From Bacteroidota bacterium (GTDB lineage Bacteria; Bacteroidota; Ignavibacteria; Ignavibacteriales; Melioribacteraceae), in assembly GCA_023453125.1 (NCBI GenBank), contig JAEXUB010000184.1, positions 62,001-126,000 of the forward strand: a stretch of 64,000 nt of DNA, read 5' to 3'. This document shows positions 9,401 through 17,575 of the stretch, piece after piece; within the stretch, counting starts at the first letter, position 1, and each line of letters starts with the position of its first letter. The notes beneath the pieces were generated by a model, which saw nothing but the letters and a program-made list of their open reading frames with translations, ran no database searches and had not been told where the DNA came from. A program made the position numbers and the translations under genes.

Positions 9401-10060
9401 TTTGAAAGCGAACTCGAAATAATTAAAACTATTAATGAGCTTATCAAATCAAGAACTGCCAAAAAAGAGCATTACTATTTCCAGATAAGAAACTCGGTAA
9501 TATATTCGCAGCATCACGATTATTATGAGCATACAGCAGTATTCTTAATATGGTATCTCATTAATAATCTTGCCGAAATAACAAGAAGCAAGCATTCACC
9601 GCGCAGTTTTATTGATGATACCTACCTATATAATTCTATAAGGAATGTACTGCGACGCTTTGGCAAAGGAGAAACAGCAGTAGAAAAGGATTTGAATCTT
9701 CTGCTCATATTGTCTGAGAACTATAAGCAGTTCGTAAAAATTTCATCCGAAGAAAAGAAATCAGAATTATTTAACAGTTTCTTTGCCGGACTCTTCTCAT
9801 CGCCTCTAACATCAGCATACCTGAATATAAATGAGTATAAAGGCGCAAAGTATTTTGCCAAAGAAAGCTTCGAAGAAATAGTTGACTGGCTCTTCAGTAT
9901 AATTACATTTGAATTATTGAAATTAAAACCATCTGAAGAAAATCTTGAAAAAACTGAAAATAAGATTTTGGAAATGTTTAAATTATGCGATGAAATTAAG
10001 AGCGCGGCAGTTAAATGCGGTTACAAATTAGACATCTTCCTGGATCTACTGGGAAACTGA
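6473..10060 (+). CDS. Large GH13 (alpha-amylase family) glycoside hydrolase or transglycosylase
   Basis: The 1195-residue protein contains a GH13 barrel in its middle: DMVPNHT at about residue 430, likely nucleophile Asp550 in IRFDAAM, general acid Glu615 in LLAEAF, and a third acidic residue Asp676 in FMSNPDEE. The third motif is normally NHD in GH13 and here reads NPD. About 300 residues before the barrel and 400 after it (helical, rich in charged residues) match no domain I recognise. No signal peptide is seen, so a cytoplasmic role on alpha-glucans, perhaps glycogen, is likely. A glucan phosphorylase is encoded 22 kb away. The ATG at 6473 follows a weak AGG. The exact substrate and whether it hydrolyses or transfers are unknown. 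Confidence 0.82.
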   Translation: MTSKKLSIRNAVRIENPFYEFHIARQIRKKYALEDSLFTLSGNVIFGNFAQVRNFVFKLNQNRPEYLKVGAGEVNAAGLLDEIYHFVLKEYEENLNPGVWERAIKYLNVSVGDELLRKLLFDFVEIFPPFDVYKGQASSFDYLNSYTGSRSNYSIALEEMLTLYFANFNPANGKIIELFDSNYLNNSRIFEKVINHLDFFFQGEEKIGDEKQDLFTFLIIPMLKHPESIEAQLDYIRSKWGVILDENFLSKILSGKDLIKEDYKIEFTGGGAPPTFVPQYKEAVEFAQEAALGKSGFQYGADSVKSYEEPEKFTQDLEWMPRLILLAKNVYVWLDQLSKKYSRNIRRLDEIPDEELDQLAEWHFTGLWLIGIWERSNASKKIKHQTGNIDAVASAYSLFDYQIAFDLGGEDAYRNLDWRTKQRGIRLACDMVPNHTGVYSRWMIEHPEYFIQSDFPPYPNYRFTGPNLSEDPRIQIRIEDGYWSKTDAAVVFQRIENSTGKVTYFYHGNDGTNMPWNDTSQLDLLKPEVREALIEKIIEVARKFSVIRFDAAMTLTKRHFSRLWYPEPGKGGDIPSRSDYALSPAEFDRRFPEEFWRLVVDRINNELPNTLLLAEAFWLMEGYFVRTLGMHRVYNSAFMNMLLKEENFKYRDLITNTLEFEPEILKRYVNFMSNPDEETAIRQFGADEKYFGICVLMVTLPGLPMFGHGQIEGFHEKYGMEYQRSYYNEEPNQWLIDRHKKEIFPLIKRRALFSQVYNFWFYDYINDRGEIDENVFAYTNSEMGEKALVFYNNKYSKVSGGIDISAPKLVQNGNNGKKELKKLRLFDALGIKPADNVFYIYREHKSGLQYIKPGSEFAQSGFNADLKEFEYKVYIDFIEVPERKGECRKLADKLAGAGTGNIFYSLEEIHFEDFHAKFEKLFSRESLDNFIKYSIELDAAEKELNLTFMTGSLNEMIGELKNHYDIEMNAALLIETFESELEIIKTINELIKSRTAKKEHYYFQIRNSVIYSQHHDYYEHTAVFLIWYLINNLAEITRSKHSPRSFIDDTYLYNSIRNVLRRFGKGETAVEKDLNLLLILSENYKQFVKISSEEKKSELFNSFFAGLFSSPLTSAYLNINEYKGAKYFAKESFEEIVDWLFSIITFELLKLKPSEENLEKTENKILEMFKLCDEIKSAAVKCGYKLDIFLDLLGN

Positions 10061-10121
10061 CAGTACAACTGTTTTTCTGCCCATCATTTTTATTCTGCAG
10101 TAATTATTTCAAGGGTGAAAT

Positions 10122-12215
10122 ATGAAAAAAACAGCACTTCTTTTTTTATTCGTTTTTATTATCAGCATTTCGGCTCAGGTATCTCCATACCATCAATGGA
10201 CTCTGATCAACGGAAAATATTTCGATGAAATAGCCGGTGAAGCATCGGGCGATATCGCACTGCATCATACTATTGCAATGGCAGGATGGGAAAGAAACCG
10301 GCTTGCAGACGAATTTGCATCGAATTTCTGGGAATCCGATTATGTACTCAAAATGCTTAAATCATACGGATTTGCAAATGCTAAGATTGACAAATTCCCC
10401 GCACCGGGTAAGGTATGGGACGGTATTAAAGGATTGCTCTGGGAAGTTTCTCCGAAAAGACAAAAACTCGCGGATTTTGAAGAGATTGGAGCAATGCTCG
10501 CAAGCGGCAGCCAGAATGCAAATGTAACTGCCGAAGTTGTTTGGGTAGGCGAAGCACGCGAAAAAGATTTTGAAGGGATTAATGTTACCGGCAAAATTGT
10601 GCTCTCTTCTGCACCGGTTGGACAGCTCCATAATATTGCAGTTAAGAAAGGCGCCGTAGGAGTAATTTCTTTCAATTCTCCAAGGCCTCTTGTAGATCCT
10701 CTTCAGATTCCCTGGACCGGAATAAGCGGACGGGGCGGTGCTCAGGGGCAGCAGTCAACATTTGGATTTATGCTTCCGCCGAGAGAAGGGTACCGTTTAA
10801 GAGACAGGCTCTTGAGAGGTGAAAAAATAACAGTCCATGCTCAGGTTGAAGCGGGAATGGCGGAATATGACCTTGAAGTGCCTAACTGCGTAATTGAAGG
10901 AACCGACCCCGAAGCGGGAGAAATCATCTTTTCGGCACACCTGTTTGAAGGATACAACAAGATGGGAGCCAATGATGATATTTCAGGATGCGCTGCAATT
11001 CTTGATGTAGCGCGTACTCTTAAGACTCTTTTTGATGAGGGAAGGCTTCCACGTCCTAAAAGGTCAATCCGCTTTATATGGGCTCCGGAATTCTCCGGCA
11101 CTATTCCCTGGGTTAAGGCTAATAAAAACTTAATGGATAAGACGCTTTGCAACATAAATCTCGATATGGTAGGCCTATGGCTCAGCAAGAGCGGTTCATT
11201 CCTCTGCCTTGAAAGAACTACTTACGGCAACCCGCACTATCTTAATGATGTAATGGAAAATTATTATAAATTCGTCGGCGAAACAAATAAGGAAATAATC
11301 CAGAACAGAGCTACCGAAGATGAAAAATGGATTATCTCTTCTAACGGTTCAAACGACCCTTTTTATTATGCAATTGAGACCCATTACGGCGCTTCAGACC
11401 ACGAAGTGTTTAATGATTGGGGAGTGCAGGTGCCCGGAATTATGATGATTACCTGGCCCGATAATTATTATCATACCTCGCATGATAATCCTGATAAACT
11501 GGATGCTACCCAGTTAAAGAGGGTAATTGCTATTGCAGCAGCTTCGGCATATACAATTGCATCGGCAGATGATGAATTGATGATGAAAATTGGGGCAGAA
11601 GTTGTGTCAAACGCCTCCAGAAGAATCGGCTATCAGCTTTCCAGGGGATTGGATCTTGTGAACAATGCCAACTCAGATAATTTTTTGAATATGGTTAAAA
11701 AAGCCGTATCGTTCGTGGAAGCCTGCTATATTAACGAAGCAGCCACACTAAATACTGTCCTTGAACTTGCGTCCGATAAAAAAGCAGGTGACGAGTATAT
11801 TAAATCAATGAACAAGTCCCTTGAAAAAATAAGGGATGCGAACCTCTCGCTTCTTGAACAGCAGTACAAAACAATCGGTGCCAGATTTGGAATTAAAAAA
11901 ATCGATTTAAGCCTTTCGGATCTTGAGAAAAAGGGGAAGAAGATAATTCCAAAACAGACTCAGCTTGTAAAAGAAAATGGTTACAGCGGTTATCAGATGG
12001 CATTCGCCAAACTGCCTGCCGACCAGGCTCAGAAAGCAATGCAGAGGGGCGGGGCATACTTCGACCGCAGCGAAATGTCGAGACTTTGCGACGGCAAAAA
12101 CAGCCTTCTGGATATTAAGAAACTTCTCGATGCTCAGAATCAGAAGGAAGCAGACCTCCAGGCAATTATGGATTATGCCGAACTCCTCAAAGCGGCAAAA
12201 CTGATTGAGTATTAA
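10122..12215 (+). CDS. Secreted M28 family zinc peptidase with PA domain
   Basis: The 697-residue protein has a signal peptide (MKKTALLFLFVFIISISAQ). A protease-associated domain lies at about residues 130-240 (KIVLSSAPVGQ, GAVGVISF). The M28 catalytic domain has the expected metal ligands and bases: SAHLFEG (His), GANDDISG (bridging Asp), APEFSG (Glu), NINLDMVG (Asp) and YHTSHDNPDKL (His). M28 enzymes are di-zinc aminopeptidases or carboxypeptidases; the substrate here is unknown. The last ~200 residues form a helical C-terminal region. A ribosome site (AAGGGTG) sits 8 bases before the ATG, and a strong terminator follows the stop. Confidence 0.88.
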   Translation: MKKTALLFLFVFIISISAQVSPYHQWTLINGKYFDEIAGEASGDIALHHTIAMAGWERNRLADEFASNFWESDYVLKMLKSYGFANAKIDKFPAPGKVWDGIKGLLWEVSPKRQKLADFEEIGAMLASGSQNANVTAEVVWVGEAREKDFEGINVTGKIVLSSAPVGQLHNIAVKKGAVGVISFNSPRPLVDPLQIPWTGISGRGGAQGQQSTFGFMLPPREGYRLRDRLLRGEKITVHAQVEAGMAEYDLEVPNCVIEGTDPEAGEIIFSAHLFEGYNKMGANDDISGCAAILDVARTLKTLFDEGRLPRPKRSIRFIWAPEFSGTIPWVKANKNLMDKTLCNINLDMVGLWLSKSGSFLCLERTTYGNPHYLNDVMENYYKFVGETNKEIIQNRATEDEKWIISSNGSNDPFYYAIETHYGASDHEVFNDWGVQVPGIMMITWPDNYYHTSHDNPDKLDATQLKRVIAIAAASAYTIASADDELMMKIGAEVVSNASRRIGYQLSRGLDLVNNANSDNFLNMVKKAVSFVEACYINEAATLNTVLELASDKKAGDEYIKSMNKSLEKIRDANLSLLEQQYKTIGARFGIKKIDLSLSDLEKKGKKIIPKQTQLVKENGYSGYQMAFAKLPADQAQKAMQRGGAYFDRSEMSRLCDGKNSLLDIKKLLDAQNQKEADLQAIMDYAELLKAAKLIEY

Positions 12216-12224
12216 ATCTTGTAA

Positions 12225-12253
12225 GGCAGCCACTGACGGCTGCCTTTTTTTTT
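12225..12253 (+). terminator. Rho-independent terminator after the M28 peptidase gene
   Basis: A perfect 7-bp stem GGCAGCC/GGCTGCC (12225-12231 with 12238-12244), a 6-base loop and a run of nine T (12245-12253) follow the stop codon by 9 bases. Confidence 0.92.
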
Positions 12254-12338
12254 GATCTGAGATAAGTTTTAGTAAAGCAGCACATAATTTTTGAAAAACT
12301 TTTTTTATATTCTACGCAATATTTAGCAGGGTATTAAA

Positions 12339-14390
12339 ATGATAAGAAAAAAGCTAATGATTTTGCTTCCGTTCCTTGTCCTTCTGGTATTAATCAAATC
12401 AGGCTGTGTGGATATTCCCAAGGACCTTGTTATGCCCAAATGGGACGTTGACCTTAATGTGCCGGTATCAAACCGGACATATACCCTGTGGGACGCAATT
12501 AAAAAGGATACTTCGCAGGTGAAAGTATATAACTCAGGTAGCAATCAGGGACTGCTTTATTATTCGGATATTAAGGAAATTGAAAAAATAACTGTCGGGG
12601 ATAATCTGAAGGTTGATGCATTTACAACCGGCTCATCTGTTCAGATTGGCGCAATCGAAATACCCGATCCGCAGCCGGTTACAGCGAGAATTACTCCAAC
12701 ATTACTTGGACTAACTAGCGGAAATCCTTTCCCAGTCATTCCAAGTGGGGTATTTTTTCAAAATTTTACAATCTCTCAACAATTGAAAAAAGTTAAAATT
12801 GATAATGCTCAATTGGATTTAGAATTCTCTAATACTTTTCCAAGTCCTATTCAGATTGTAATTGAAAAAATTGTCATTCGTAATTACGAAGACAATAGCG
12901 AAGTAATTACAGATACTCAACCAGATATAGCGTTATCTTCCGGAGGTGTACAATCAAAAGAATATACAATTATAAATAAAACTATATTTGATTCTTTGAA
13001 AATAGAGATTACAATATCATCAGCTGGAAGCGGTGGAGTACCAAAGAATTATAATGATGAAACTACAAATCTCAGTATTTCTGCAAGGATTAAAAACTTC
13101 ACATTTTCTGAAGTATTTGCAAAAATTGCGCAAAATGATTTTAATATCAGCAACTCGGTGGAAATTGATGACAGCACATTTTATCAGTCTGCTGTTATTG
13201 AAAGCGGTTCATTAAACATAACTGCAAACAGTAATATAGATCTTAATCTTTCCGCCACATTGACTATACCGGAACTGAAAGATGGAAACGGTAACGTCTT
13301 TACTCAAGTGATTAATCTGGGGAGAAAGGAAAAGAATAAGCTTATCCAGATTTCCTCATTAAAGAATTATACCCTTACTGCACCCGGCGGCACTCCGGCC
13401 AATAGAATTAACTATACATTAAATGTAACAGCCCCGGCAACGAATGATTTCCGTACCATACTTAAAACAGATGACGTAAGCGCTTCATTAAATATCAGCA
13501 ACCTGTATTTCCGCTCTTTTATTGGAAGGGTGAAACCCACAAAGCTGAATGTAAATGAAACTGAAATTGATTTAAGCATTGGGGATTTCTCCGATAAATT
13601 GACGGTTAATCAGATAGATATGGAAAATCCCAAAATACAGATTAAACTAAAAAAATCTACAAACGTTGAAATCCGTTTCTCGGGACAAATGATTGGAAGA
13701 AGCGCAACCCGGACCTCGACGCTTAATATTCCTCAGACAACTTTAAGCGGTAATGAAACAATAATTACCTTAAATACTGCTGACGTCCGGAATTTTATTA
13801 AATCATTCAGCGGAAAGCTTCCCGGAACAGTAACTGTTAAAGGAGAAGGGATAGTAAATCCTTCCTATTCAATGGCCAATATTAACAGTGCCGATTCAGT
13901 CTATGGCACAGCGGAAATTGAGTTCCCTATGAAAGTGAGTGTTACCGGAGGCAGTATAAGAGATTCCAGTACTGTTGATTTAACCGATAATGACAGGGAG
14001 GAAATGAAAAAAGTTCTTGGAGGCAGCCTTGTTCTTGACATTTCGAATGGCGTTGCATTTGATGCTTCCTTCAGCGCAAGAGTCTATGATGCTTCCAACA
14101 GATTTCTTATGAATCTTCCTCCAAACAGGACTCCAAACGATACACTGGTTCATATTCAGGGAGCTGTTGTAAATTCTCTCGGTAAAGTTACCGCTCCTTC
14201 CAATTCCAAAATTACATTCTCTCTTAATCAGGATGATGTAGATAAAATAACAAGGGGCAAATATATAATCTCTAAAGTAAATTTCTTTACCTCCGGCAAT
14301 AATGGTGTTCCCGTTGAGTTTAAGACGTCGGATGCCATTCAGATTAAAATGTACGGCGGCCTTAAATATAAAGTAGAAGAAAAGAAGTGA
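12339..14390 (+). CDS. Large exported beta-rich surface protein of unknown function
   Basis: The 683-residue protein begins with a hydrophobic export signal (residues 6-21) ending in SGC. The cysteine suggests a lipoprotein, though Lys at -3 is a poor lipobox. The remainder is rich in Ser, Thr, Asn and alternating hydrophobic residues, as expected for stacked beta domains (repeated 'T-A-S-L-N-I' style strands). I recognise no named domain. The segment of about 12700-13140 uses CAA for glutamine (7 CAA, 1 CAG) while the rest prefers CAG, and it is more AT-rich, suggesting a recombined block. The DUF5723 outer-membrane protein gene follows with no gap, so the two probably work together at the outer membrane. 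The ATG follows AGCAGGG. Confidence 0.75.
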   Translation: MIRKKLMILLPFLVLLVLIKSGCVDIPKDLVMPKWDVDLNVPVSNRTYTLWDAIKKDTSQVKVYNSGSNQGLLYYSDIKEIEKITVGDNLKVDAFTTGSSVQIGAIEIPDPQPVTARITPTLLGLTSGNPFPVIPSGVFFQNFTISQQLKKVKIDNAQLDLEFSNTFPSPIQIVIEKIVIRNYEDNSEVITDTQPDIALSSGGVQSKEYTIINKTIFDSLKIEITISSAGSGGVPKNYNDETTNLSISARIKNFTFSEVFAKIAQNDFNISNSVEIDDSTFYQSAVIESGSLNITANSNIDLNLSATLTIPELKDGNGNVFTQVINLGRKEKNKLIQISSLKNYTLTAPGGTPANRINYTLNVTAPATNDFRTILKTDDVSASLNISNLYFRSFIGRVKPTKLNVNETEIDLSIGDFSDKLTVNQIDMENPKIQIKLKKSTNVEIRFSGQMIGRSATRTSTLNIPQTTLSGNETIITLNTADVRNFIKSFSGKLPGTVTVKGEGIVNPSYSMANINSADSVYGTAEIEFPMKVSVTGGSIRDSSTVDLTDNDREEMKKVLGGSLVLDISNGVAFDASFSARVYDASNRFLMNLPPNRTPNDTLVHIQGAVVNSLGKVTAPSNSKITFSLNQDDVDKITRGKYIISKVNFFTSGNNGVPVEFKTSDAIQIKMYGGLKYKVEEKK

Positions 14391-14398
14391 GGATGAAA

Positions 14399-15796
14399 AT
14401 GAATAAAATCATAAAAATTACCGCAGTTCTTTTCTTTGCTTCTACAGCATTATTTGCACAGCTTGGTACTGAAGGCACTTTCGATGCCCGCAATTACGGA
14501 ATGGCAAAAACAGCCAATTCGGTTTCCCGCGGCGTCTTTTCTATTGGTATCAATCCGGCAAACCTAATCTCCTTTCCTTCGCAAAAACTGGAATTCTCCA
14601 CGGTACTTCCGATCCCTTCCATTTCGATGAAAGCAGGCACGAATTTTATCAGTATCGACGAAATAAACTATTTCTTCGGCAGGGTAAACGGAGAAGGAAG
14701 ATATCTTAATGATAGCGACAAGCAGCGTTTAATGGATCTCTTTAGTGACGGCGGAGTCGTCGGAATGAATGTATCTCTTAATCTCCTTATGGTCAGCTAT
14801 ATGGTAAGTCCGGAATTCGGCACTATTGCATTTTCGGTTAATGATGTGGGAGCTGTTAAGTGCAACATTCCGAAAGCCCTTCCGGAAATGGCTTTATACG
14901 GAAATCCTGCCGGAAAAGTTTTTAACTTCAGCGAATTCGACCTTAAATCATGGTATCTCCGTTCCTACGCTCTATCATATGCCAGAAGAATTTATACCTC
15001 TTCGGAATTTCCATATAACATTATATCTGCCGGTATAACATTGAAATATATACAGGGATTTTCATACGCCGGCACAGACAGGGTAAATTCAAGTTTTTCT
15101 ACAGGAGCAAACAACCAGGTTGAAGGTACTGCCGATTACCGTGGTTATTCTGCATTCTCAAGCAATTTCGGCGTTAAATATGATTTCGACCCGGTTAAAA
15201 AAGAATCGGATTTTACACCATTTCCTGAACCTGCAGGTTCAGGCATCGGATTCGATTTAGGGCTCGCTGCATCTTTCGGAGACAGCTGGAAGCTCTCACT
15301 TGCGCTTACGGACCTTGGAAGCATTAAATGGGATAAAAATGCCGCGCAATTCTCTGCAACAGGCTCAATATATATTGATGATCTTTCAAATGAAGCTCAG
15401 AGGGACAGTCTTAAAGACAAATTCGTCGGTAAGAGCAAGAAGATCGATTCATTTGAAACAGGGCTGCCGTCGGCTCTGCGTCTCGGCATAGCAAAAAACA
15501 TATCTTATAATCTGCTTCTTACCGCAGATTGCAATCTAGGCTTCAACGATTTGCCGGGGAACAGTACAAAAGGAAGGTTTTCAATAGGTGCCGAATGGAA
15601 ACCGATGGACTGGATTCCTTATTTAAGAACCGGATTCACTTTCGGAGGCTTGTATGGCTTCGGATGGGCTGCCGGTATCGGATTCGATATTAATGTACTT
15701 GAAATAAATATTGCTACTTCCGATTTCAATTCTTTTGTCTCGCCTAATAAGGCTAAATACCTTTCTGTTGCAATCGATACGAGATGGAAATTTTAA
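14399..15796 (+). CDS. DUF5723-type outer-membrane beta-barrel protein
   Basis: The protein has a signal peptide ending ALFAQ, then the family-like opening LGTEGTFDARNYGMAKTANS, and long alternating strands with Gly-Phe-Tyr patterns ending in RWKF, an aromatic C-terminal residue typical of outer-membrane barrels. It resembles the PorV/FadL-like DUF5723 proteins common in Bacteroidota; the cargo or function is unknown. The stop of the preceding gene forms part of its ribosome site (GTGAGG, 6 bases before the ATG at 14399). ATG 14393 and GTG 14387 are less likely in-frame starts. Tight coupling to the preceding surface protein gene suggests one complex or export pathway. Confidence 0.8.
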   Translation: MNKIIKITAVLFFASTALFAQLGTEGTFDARNYGMAKTANSVSRGVFSIGINPANLISFPSQKLEFSTVLPIPSISMKAGTNFISIDEINYFFGRVNGEGRYLNDSDKQRLMDLFSDGGVVGMNVSLNLLMVSYMVSPEFGTIAFSVNDVGAVKCNIPKALPEMALYGNPAGKVFNFSEFDLKSWYLRSYALSYARRIYTSSEFPYNIISAGITLKYIQGFSYAGTDRVNSSFSTGANNQVEGTADYRGYSAFSSNFGVKYDFDPVKKESDFTPFPEPAGSGIGFDLGLAASFGDSWKLSLALTDLGSIKWDKNAAQFSATGSIYIDDLSNEAQRDSLKDKFVGKSKKIDSFETGLPSALRLGIAKNISYNLLLTADCNLGFNDLPGNSTKGRFSIGAEWKPMDWIPYLRTGFTFGGLYGFGWAAGIGFDINVLEINIATSDFNSFVSPNKAKYLSVAIDTRWKF

Positions 15797-15804
15797 AATA
15801 AAAA

Positions 15805-15858
15805 CGGCAGGCTGCAAATAACGCCGCAGCCTGCCGCATTGGGAGGCTCTTTTGAGCC
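15805..15858 (-). terminator. Terminator between convergent operons, with a second small hairpin
   Basis: A perfect 11-bp inverted repeat (15805-15815 with 15826-15836, core CGGCAGGCTGC) lies between the convergent DUF5723 and small-barrel genes. On the minus strand the stem is followed by a T-rich stretch, so it ends the efflux operon; it may also stop the plus-strand operon. A second short hairpin GGCTC-TTTT-GAGCC (15845-15858) lies next to it. Confidence 0.85.
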
Positions 15859-15865
15859 GTAAGTA

Positions 15866-16399
15866 TTATAATGCTACTCTTAATCCTAAACTGCTGCTCC
15901 AGCCTGCAATTTTGCTTCCGTCATTGTAAAATCCTAAATCTACATTTGCGCTGAGTCTTGGAACTATGGAATAATCAATGCCGCATCCGAATCTTCCGTA
16001 CATATTTGTTTTCTCACTTTCTAGAGCTGTTGGCAGGTCGAATGTAAATGATTTATGGGAGATTACAAATCCGCCTGATAGATATGGCCTGAATCCTGCA
16101 AAAGAAACCGGATGATAGTATGCCGAAGCGTGAGCGCGGTAATCATTTTCTTTTCCGGCTATTCCGTCTATGTCCCCTCTGAAATATTCCAGTGTAATGG
16201 CCGCGGTCAGTTCGTCTGTAAAGCTGTAGCCCCCTACAAAGCCGAATCCGATGGGATTGCTGATCTGGGACATACGGCTGTCATCGCCGATGTTTTCAAA
16301 GCGGGTTACAACAATTCCGGCTGAAAATTTTGTTTGAGCCTGCATAAATGAAACAGTAGCAAGCAAAAGTACGATTACAAATAATGTCCTTTTTTTCAT
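15866..16399 (-). CDS. Small outer-membrane beta-barrel protein
   Basis: The 177-residue protein has a signal peptide (MKKRTLFVIVLLLATVSFMQAQ) and eight or so amphipathic strands with aromatic ends (for example ITLEYFRGDIDG and FRPYLSGGFVISHKSF), as in OmpA/OmpW-like eight-stranded barrels. The function is unknown. It starts 10 bases after the second ABC-2 permease gene ends, with GAGGAA as ribosome site, so it is the last gene of the tetR-tolC-hlyD-permease operon. An extra small barrel is unusual in such an operon. Confidence 0.8.
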   Translation of the reverse strand: MKKRTLFVIVLLLATVSFMQAQTKFSAGIVVTRFENIGDDSRMSQISNPIGFGFVGGYSFTDELTAAITLEYFRGDIDGIAGKENDYRAHASAYYHPVSFAGFRPYLSGGFVISHKSFTFDLPTALESEKTNMYGRFGCGIDYSIVPRLSANVDLGFYNDGSKIAGWSSSLGLRVAL

Positions 16400-16409
16400 G
16401 GTATTCCTC

Positions 16410-17573
16410 TTATTTTCTGATTTTTGTTTTAAAGAATGATTTTAATCTAATATGTGCTGCTGAGTATAAAACGAGAGTAAGTAATGATAAATGAATCAAT
16501 TCCGGCATAACTGCCCCCATTCCGGCATCCATTCTTGTTATTTTAACGAATGCCGATAAATATGGGGTGGAAGGGAGAACTTTGGCTATATATTGAATCC
16601 AAACCGGCATAGCATCTGTGGGCCAGCTGTAGCCGGATATAAGAAAAATAGGGTATGTTGATAATGTAAGAAATTGAATTGCTATTATTTTCCTGCTGAA
16701 AAATGAACCCAGGAATATTGCGAGATATACTGTTGCCGTGATTAGCAGCAGTGTAAAAAATGACAATGTGAAAATACTCCCCGAGAGGTGCATATTAAAT
16801 AACCAGTAATTGAAAGTGAAAAAGAAAAATGCAAATGCTGAATAAATTAATGCATAAACAGAGCCTTTACCGTGAATTACTGAAAAAATGCTTCCGCCGG
16901 AGCTGCTGTATAATTCACCGGTAAGGTTTTCCTCCTGCTCCTTTGCAACACTTTCAGATAATCCAATTAATAGAGTCTGCTGTATTATAAGTATGAATAT
17001 TCCCGGGATAAGAAACTCGCCGTAACTTTCGGTAGTATTGAAGAGGGACCTTACATCAAATTTTACAGGTTCAATAAGTTCCTTAGCCTGACTGAAATTA
17101 TATCCTGCCTGCTCAAAAAACTTAAGTTTAATCCCGGAATTATAATCTATAATGGTTTCGTTAATGGCCATATTTATATCGTTGGAGATTAGGAAGCGGG
17201 CCGTATTCAGATATGTTTTAAGTACAGCTCCTCTGCGCAGTTTAAGATTAGCCTCGAAATCAGACGGTATGTAAACCATTCCGTATGCATTATTCTTGTT
17301 TATTTCATTAATCCCGGAAGTGAAATCGGGCACCATGCCGGAAATGGTAATCATCTGGTGGGCATCCAGCAGCCGGATTAAAGTCTTTGACGTTTCGCTC
17401 CGGTCTTCGTCATAGACAATTACCGGAAGCTCTCTCTCGACTTTGTTTACATATATTGAACCGTAAAAAAGAGAATAAAAAACGGGTGCAAGAATAATGA
17501 TTGCAATAATATTAATGTCTCTGCAGATTAACCTGAATTCTCTTTTTATTGTTTTTACTATATTATATAACAT
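16410..17573 (-). CDS. ABC-2 type transporter permease (second of a pair)
   Basis: The 387-residue membrane protein shows the ABC2_membrane_3 layout of the YbhS/YbhR and YhgE/Pip-like permeases. An N-terminal transmembrane helix (about 21-40, IAIIILAPVFYSLFYGSIYV) is followed by a large periplasmic domain with LPVIVYDEDRSETSKTLIRLLD, then five to six membrane helices from about residue 185 to 375. Substrates of this family are drugs, hydrophobic compounds or other small molecules. It lies 2 bases after the first permease gene. No ATP-binding subunit gene is found in the operon or elsewhere in the window, so an ATPase must come from another locus. Confidence 0.88.
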   Translation of the reverse strand: MLYNIVKTIKREFRLICRDINIIAIIILAPVFYSLFYGSIYVNKVERELPVIVYDEDRSETSKTLIRLLDAHQMITISGMVPDFTSGINEINKNNAYGMVYIPSDFEANLKLRRGAVLKTYLNTARFLISNDINMAINETIIDYNSGIKLKFFEQAGYNFSQAKELIEPVKFDVRSLFNTTESYGEFLIPGIFILIIQQTLLIGLSESVAKEQEENLTGELYSSSGGSIFSVIHGKGSVYALIYSAFAFFFFTFNYWLFNMHLSGSIFTLSFFTLLLITATVYLAIFLGSFFSRKIIAIQFLTLSTYPIFLISGYSWPTDAMPVWIQYIAKVLPSTPYLSAFVKITRMDAGMGAVMPELIHLSLLTLVLYSAAHIRLKSFFKTKIRK

Positions 17574-17575
17574 TA

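Noticed and set aside
6473..10060. GlgE-type maltosyltransferase or branching enzyme as an exact assignment
   Set aside because: Only the GH13 core motifs are clear. The extensions do not match these families, so no specific enzyme name is given.
10062..10078. Short hairpin ACAG-TACAA-CTGT followed by T as a terminator of the GH13 gene
   Set aside because: The stem is only 4-5 bp of low stability, so read-through to the M28 gene is likely.
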